Assembly (NCBI GenBank): GCA_002728175.1
Contig: PBVH01000024.1
Coordinates: 289 to 22,459 of the forward strand
Source of the DNA: Flavobacteriales bacterium
GTDB lineage: Bacteria; Bacteroidota; Bacteroidia; Flavobacteriales; BACL11
DNA: 22,171 bases
Direction: 5' to 3'
Part shown: piece by piece, positions 21,418-22,171 of the stretch
Layout of the letters: the number at the start of each line of letters is the position of its first letter
How positions within the stretch are numbered: the stretch's first letter is position 1
The notes under the pieces: model-generated
Databases searched by the model: none
What the model saw: the letters and a program-made list of their open reading frames with translations, nothing else
What the model was told of the DNA's origin: nothing
Translations under genes and position numbers: made by a program

Positions 21418-22170
21418 ATGTCAAAAAAGAATTTTAAAGATTTATTAGAGTCAGGTGTACATTTTGGTCACCTAAAAAAGAAGTATAATCCTGCTATGGC
21501 ACCTTATATATTTATGGAGCGAAGTGGTATTCATATAATAGATTTGAATAAAACCATAGCAATGTTAGATGACGCTTCTGCTGCGTTAAAACAAATTGCT
21601 AAATCAGGTAAAAAGATTTTATTTGTTGCAACTAAAAAACAAGCAAAAGGAATATTAGCAGAAACTGCTAAGTCATTAAATATGCCTTACATTACTGAAA
21701 GATGGCCAGGTGGTTTATTGACAAATTTTTCTACTATCAGAAAATCAATAAAAAAAATGCAAAGTATTGATAAAATGATGGAAGATGGTACAGTTGACAC
21801 ACTGTCTAAAAGAGAAAGATTACAAATAAGTAGACAAAGATCAAAATTAGAACTTAATTTCGGAAGTATTGTTAAAATGACTAGAATGCCAGAAGCAATT
21901 TTTATTGTTGATACAAATAAAGAACACATTGCTGTAGCAGAAGCTAAGAAGTTAGGGATTAGATCATTTGCAATGAACGATACAAACACAAATCCTAAGT
22001 TAGTAGATTTTCCAATACCATCAAACGATGATGCAGCTAAGTCTATTTCTTGTATTTTGGAAGTGATTAAATCTGCTGTTCAAGAAGGTCTAGAAGAAAG
22101 AGCAACAGCGCAGAGTAAAAAAGCAGACGAGAAAAAAGAAAAAGCAAAAAAAATAACTGAAGAAAAATAA
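21418..22170 (+). CDS. rpsB: 30S ribosomal protein S2
   Basis: 250 residues from the ATG at 21418. An in-frame TTG at 21388 is rejected because MSKKNFKDLLESGVHFGHL is the normal S2 N-terminus and the upstream bases lie in the inverted-repeat leader. Landmarks: GVHFGHLKKKYNPAMAPYIF, IHIIDLNKT, FVATKKQAKGILAETA, ITERWPGGLLTNFSTI, PEAIFIVDTNKEHIAVAEAKKLGI, VDFPIPSNDDAAKSI. A Lys/Glu-rich tail of about 20 residues ends the protein, common in Bacteroidota S2. The stop codon is the last complete codon of the window; tsf normally follows. Confidence 0.97.
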   Translation: MSKKNFKDLLESGVHFGHLKKKYNPAMAPYIFMERSGIHIIDLNKTIAMLDDASAALKQIAKSGKKILFVATKKQAKGILAETAKSLNMPYITERWPGGLLTNFSTIRKSIKKMQSIDKMMEDGTVDTLSKRERLQISRQRSKLELNFGSIVKMTRMPEAIFIVDTNKEHIAVAEAKKLGIRSFAMNDTNTNPKLVDFPIPSNDDAAKSISCILEVIKSAVQEGLEERATAQSKKADEKKEKAKKITEEK

Positions 22171-22171
22171 T

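Noticed and set aside
21687..21989. Minus-strand reading frame inside rpsB
   Set aside because: It is fully inside a conserved ribosomal protein gene and has no features of its own.

Overview
The window looks like a chromosomal segment of a low-GC member of the Bacteroidota, most likely Flavobacteriia. It is strongly A+T rich by eye. Signal-peptide genes start with MKK and have no Shine-Dalgarno sequence, promoters carry the Bacteroidota -7 box TAnnTTTG, and there are HU/CCDC81-SPOR, DUF6090-like, WXXGXW-repeat, GCxDP-repeat and type IX secretion (T9SS)-tailed leucine-rich repeat proteins. The T9SS tail and the repeat families suggest a marine flavobacterium; no finer assignment is supported. 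Coding density is high, with no gene-free stretch above about 155 bases. The largest gaps are 291-444, 7745-7874 and 16605-16758, and they hold promoter boxes and little else recognisable.

Layout. 1-290 (-) is the N-terminal part of a DUF502 membrane protein. 445-3543 (+) carries envelope genes: an OmpA-type lipoprotein, a basic-repeat/WXXGXW secreted protein, a GCxDP-repeat lipoprotein and a class IV-like histone-deacetylase-family enzyme. 3594-6963 (+) is a tightly packed five-gene phospholipid-type operon: an alpha/beta-hydrolase-like exported protein without a nucleophile, a YnbA-type CDP-alcohol phosphatidyltransferase, a YnbB/CdsA-type cytidylyltransferase, a PlsC-type acyltransferase and a small exported GRAM-like protein. 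It is followed by an OsmC-family protein and a small membrane protein. 7875-9062 (+) is a leucine-rich repeat protein with a T9SS tail, bracketed by short direct repeats.

The (-) block 9158-11014 is tatD-family, ansA and tRNA-Ser(GGA), with only one base between ansA and the tRNA. 11053-12018 (+) is a family 9 glycosyltransferase that converges on the (-) genes thioesterase and HU-SPOR. The (-) pair TonB-dependent receptor and kdsB (16604-13464) follows. Divergent from it, 16759-20416 (+) carries gdhA, a DUF6090-like membrane protein and kbl. The window ends in the translation genes rplM-rpsI-rpsB, with an unusual set of overlapping inverted repeats in the rpsB leader.

How the genes fit together. 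Much of the window concerns the cell envelope: OmpA, Kdo activation (KdsB), GT9 glycosyl transfer, TonB uptake, SPOR and phospholipid synthesis. The rest is amino-acid metabolism (AnsA, GdhA, Kbl) and ribosome synthesis. The best candidate for an undescribed system is the YnbA/YnbB/PlsC-like operon at 3594-6963. It has the enzymes to make a CDP-activated lipid and transfer it to an alcohol, but its product is unknown and two of its proteins have unusual sequences. Several (-)7 boxes sit only 4-6 bases before start codons, suggesting leaderless or nearly leaderless mRNAs. All family names and remembered homologues come from sequence recognition; no database search was run.
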